A stretch of DNA of 7,051 nt from an uncultured Eubacteriales bacterium (GTDB lineage: Bacteria > Bacillota > Clostridia > Oscillospirales > Butyricicoccaceae), in NCBI GenBank assembly GCA_934675045.1, contig CAKUPI010000095.1:1-7051 (forward strand). Direction: 5' to 3'. Position numbers and translations under genes: made by a program. The notes under the pieces are model-generated. The model saw only the letters and a list, made by a program, of their open reading frames with translations. It was not told the DNA's origin and ran no database searches. Below are positions 5,183 to 7,051 of this stretch, piece after piece (position 1 is the stretch's first letter; every line of letters begins with the position of its first letter).

Positions 5183-6136
5183 TTACTGATAAAGAACACA
5201 GGCTGTGCGGTGCCTTTCCGCCGTATTTTGCAAGGGGATATCCTGCCCGGTGCATTTGTCGCTGGCATAGGGACAGCGGGGCGCAAAGCGGCATCCCGGC
5301 GCAGGGTCTATCGGGCTGGTCACTTCACCGTGAATGACATCGTTGACACGGCCGCGGCTTTTAAGATTGGGCTTGAGAATGGCCGAAAGCAGCGCTTTGG
5401 TATAGGGGTGCTGCGGGTTGGAGAACAGCTCGTCTGTTGGCGCCGATTCAACGCACTGGCCCAGATACATGACAATGATTTCGTCGGAAATGTGCTTGAC
5501 AACGCTCAAATCATGGGTGATAAACATGTACGTCAGGCCCAGCTCATCCTGCAAATCCATCAAAAGATTGAGGATTTGCGCCTGAATGGACACGTCCAGT
5601 GCAGAAACCGGCTCGTCGCAAACAATAAACTTCGGGTTGAGAGCCAGCGCGCGGGCAACACCGATTCGCTGGCGCCGGCCGCCGTCCAGCTCGTGAGGAT
5701 ATGCGTCGGCAAGACGGGCCGCAAGGCCGACCGTCTGCATCAGTTGGGCGGTGCGGCTGCGAATTTCCTGTTTGCTTCCAAAGCCGGGCGTGATGGTCAT
5801 GGGCTCGGCGATAATGTCGGAAACGCTCATACGGGGGTCGAGACTGGAATAGGGGTCTTGGAAAATGATCTGCATTTGACGGCGCAAAGACTTCATTTGC
5901 TTTTTATTATAGCGCAGAATGTCCTGGCCGTCAAAAATAACTTTTCCCGCACTGGCGTCAATCAGGCGAAGCACCGTGCGGCCCAGGGTGGACTTTCCGC
6001 AGCCGGATTCGCCTACAACACCAACGGTCTCTCCACGCGCAATCTGTAAATTGACATCGTCCACAGCATGGAGCAGGCCCTTGGAGGTTTTGAAATATTT
6101 TTTTAAACCGATGGTTTCCAATAAACTTCCACTCAT
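5183..6136 (-). CDS. Oligopeptide/dipeptide ABC transporter ATP-binding protein, OppF/DppF-like
   Basis: This 317-residue cytoplasmic ATPase would be one of two nucleotide-binding subunits that power peptide uptake. Motifs in order: Walker A GESGCGKST (42-50), Q-loop IFQDPYSSLDPRMSV (91-105), signature LDGGRRQRI (150-158), Walker B FIVCDEP (170-176), D-loop SALD (178-181) and H-loop His208 in ITHDL. The C-terminal oligopeptide domain starts near HPYTKALLSAI (243-253) and carries the cysteines Cys282, Cys288, Cys295 and Cys313; in some Dpp/Opp ATPases this cluster is reported to hold an iron-sulfur cluster. The signature departs from the canonical LSGGQ (Ser to Asp, Gln to Arg), while all other catalytic motifs are intact. 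The start overlaps the OppD-like stop by ATGA, with AGGAAAG (6144-6150) 7 bases upstream. Permease and binding-protein genes are not in the window and probably lie further right. Whether it prefers di- or oligopeptides, or nickel, cannot be told. Confidence 0.95.
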   Translation of the reverse strand: MSGSLLETIGLKKYFKTSKGLLHAVDDVNLQIARGETVGVVGESGCGKSTLGRTVLRLIDASAGKVIFDGQDILRYNKKQMKSLRRQMQIIFQDPYSSLDPRMSVSDIIAEPMTITPGFGSKQEIRSRTAQLMQTVGLAARLADAYPHELDGGRRQRIGVARALALNPKFIVCDEPVSALDVSIQAQILNLLMDLQDELGLTYMFITHDLSVVKHISDEIIVMYLGQCVESAPTDELFSNPQHPYTKALLSAILKPNLKSRGRVNDVIHGEVTSPIDPAPGCRFAPRCPYASDKCTGQDIPLQNTAERHRTACVLYQ

Positions 6137-7051
6137 GCCTGCACTTTCCTTTCCTGGGCAATTTTATGACAGCGGATCAAATGGCCGCTGCGGATAACGG
6201 TATCAACAGGCGGAACGTTTTGACAGATTTCCGTGCAATAGGGGCAGCGGGGATGAAATTTGCACCCGTTCGGCAGGTCGGTCGGATCGGGCATAATGCC
6301 TTCGATGGGGGACAGACGGTCGGATGCGACGTCCAGATCGGGGATCGACGCAAACAGCCCGGCGGTATAGGGGTGGTGGCACGGACCTTCAAAAATGTCT
6401 TCAACCGTTCCGATCTCGACAATTTCGCCGGCGTACATAATGGCGACGCTGTCACAGGTTTCGGCAACCACACCAAGGTCATGGGTAATGATGATCATGG
6501 AAGTGCCCAGTTCACGTTTGAGCCTGAGCATCATGGCCAGAACCTGCGCCTGGATGGTTACATCCAGAGCGGTTGTCGGCTCGTCGGCAATGAGCAGTTC
6601 GGGGTCGCAGGCCAGTGCAATGGCAATGACAACACGCTGTTTCATGCCGCCGGAAAATTGATGAGGGTATTCGTTTTTGCGCTGCGCGGGAATGCCGACA
6701 AGCTCTAAAAGCTCATCAACGCGCGCCTCGATCTGCTCTTTGGTGCGATGCGCTGCGTTGTGCAGAGTCAGGGATTCGGCAATTTGTTTTCCAACGGTCA
6801 GAACCGGGTTCAGACTGGTCATCGGGTCCTGAAAAATCATGGATATCCGTTCGCCGCGCACAGCGCGCATGTCGGCGTCGGTATATTTTGTGAGCAGCTC
6901 ACCGTCAAACAGGATGTCACCTTGTGTGATTTGTCCAGTGCGTTCAGGCAAAAGCTGCAAAATGGATAACGCAAGCGTTGTCTTGCCGGCGCCGGTCTCG
7001 CCGACAATCCCCATCGTCTCCTTACGATGCAGAATAAAGCTCAGGTCGTTG
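6133..7051 (-). CDS. Oligopeptide/dipeptide ABC transporter ATP-binding protein, OppD/DppD-like, 5' end beyond window
   Basis: The frame stays open to the right edge: 305 residues are visible, and about 20-25 N-terminal ones are missing compared with the usual 325-340. An internal ATG at 7012-7014 lies inside the strand just before Walker A ([13 protein letters not shown]) and cannot be the true start, because [12 protein letters not shown] upstream is normal family sequence. From the first visible residue: Walker [10 protein letters not shown] (17-25), Q-loop [16 protein letters not shown], canonical signature FSGGMKQRV, Walker [13 protein letters not shown], and H-loop IITHDLGVV. The C-terminal oligopeptide domain contains HHPYTAGLF and the cysteine motif [14 protein letters not shown]. 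It would pair with the OppF-like subunit to energise peptide import at the membrane. It is the furthest upstream gene seen in this operon; the promoter, permeases and any substrate-binding lipoprotein must lie beyond 7051 or elsewhere. Confidence 0.95.
   Translation of the reverse strand, partial: NDLSFILHRKETMGIVGETGAGKTTLALSILQLLPERTGQITQGDILFDGELLTKYTDADMRAVRGERISMIFQDPMTSLNPVLTVGKQIAESLTLHNAAHRTKEQIEARVDELLELVGIPAQRKNEYPHQFSGGMKQRVVIAIALACDPELLIADEPTTALDVTIQAQVLAMMLRLKRELGTSMIIITHDLGVVAETCDSVAIMYAGEIVEIGTVEDIFEGPCHHPYTAGLFASIPDLDVASDRLSPIEGIMPDPTDLPNGCKFHPRCPYCTEICQNVPPVDTVIRSGHLIRCHKIAQERKVQA
6144..6150 (-). promoter_or_regulatory. Ribosome binding site of the OppF-like gene
   Basis: AGGAAAG on the minus strand is 7 bases before ATG 6136 and lies inside the end of the OppD-like gene. 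With the ATGA overlap it indicates coupled synthesis of the two ATPase subunits. Confidence 0.65.

Noticed and set aside
4283..6049. A 588-codon open frame on the plus strand across the amidase and OppF-like genes
   Set aside because: It spans two well-supported minus-strand genes and their junction, has no matching ribosome binding site that I can see, and translates to low-sense, Gly/Arg/Gln-rich sequence.
1..7051. CRISPR array, tRNA, rRNA or insertion-sequence ends
   Set aside because: No regularly spaced repeats, cloverleaf-like segments, rRNA motifs, transposase motifs or paired terminal inverted repeats were seen by eye.

Overview
The window looks like chromosomal DNA of a fairly GC-rich, low-oxygen Firmicute, probably an Oscillospiraceae/Ruminococcaceae-type Clostridia. 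The grounds are strong AGGAGG-type ribosome binding sites, GC-rich third codon positions, an OppD/OppF-type peptide importer with the clostridial style of C-terminal cysteines, and a clostridial-type phage relic. The lineage is inferred from gene character, because no rRNA or other marker is present.

Layout. Left block (1-2425, plus strand): the last 62 codons of a sirtuin (NAD-dependent protein deacylase), a HutD-family cupin whose start codon overlaps the sirtuin stop (ATGA), and, 60 bases on, a complete zinc-dependent N-acyl-D-amino-acid deacylase. Middle block (2426-3715): a 1.3 kb zone between two converging gene sets. It holds a GC-rich hairpin, a decayed piece of an ABC-transporter ATPase, a small acidic ORF of unknown function, and a broken HK97-type prohead protease carrying several small compensating indels. 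It ends in a strong stem-loop oriented as terminator for the minus-strand genes. Right block (3716-7051, minus strand, read right to left): an OppD/DppD-like ATPase that runs off the window, an OppF/DppF-like ATPase overlapping it by ATGA, and, 18 bases on, an amidase-signature enzyme, all probably one operon.

How the genes fit together. The right operon imports peptides by ATP hydrolysis and adds an enzyme that probably hydrolyses amide bonds in peptides or peptide amides. The left block encodes an enzyme that releases free D-amino acids from N-acyl-D-amino acids. Together they suggest scavenging of modified or D-amino-acid-containing peptides, such as those from cell-wall turnover or host and diet material. 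That link is inference from adjacency: the blocks are on opposite strands and are separated by decayed DNA. I see no clearly new defence or mobile system. The most unusual content is the relic zone, the sirtuin/HutD overlap and the divergent ABC signature in the OppF-like ATPase.
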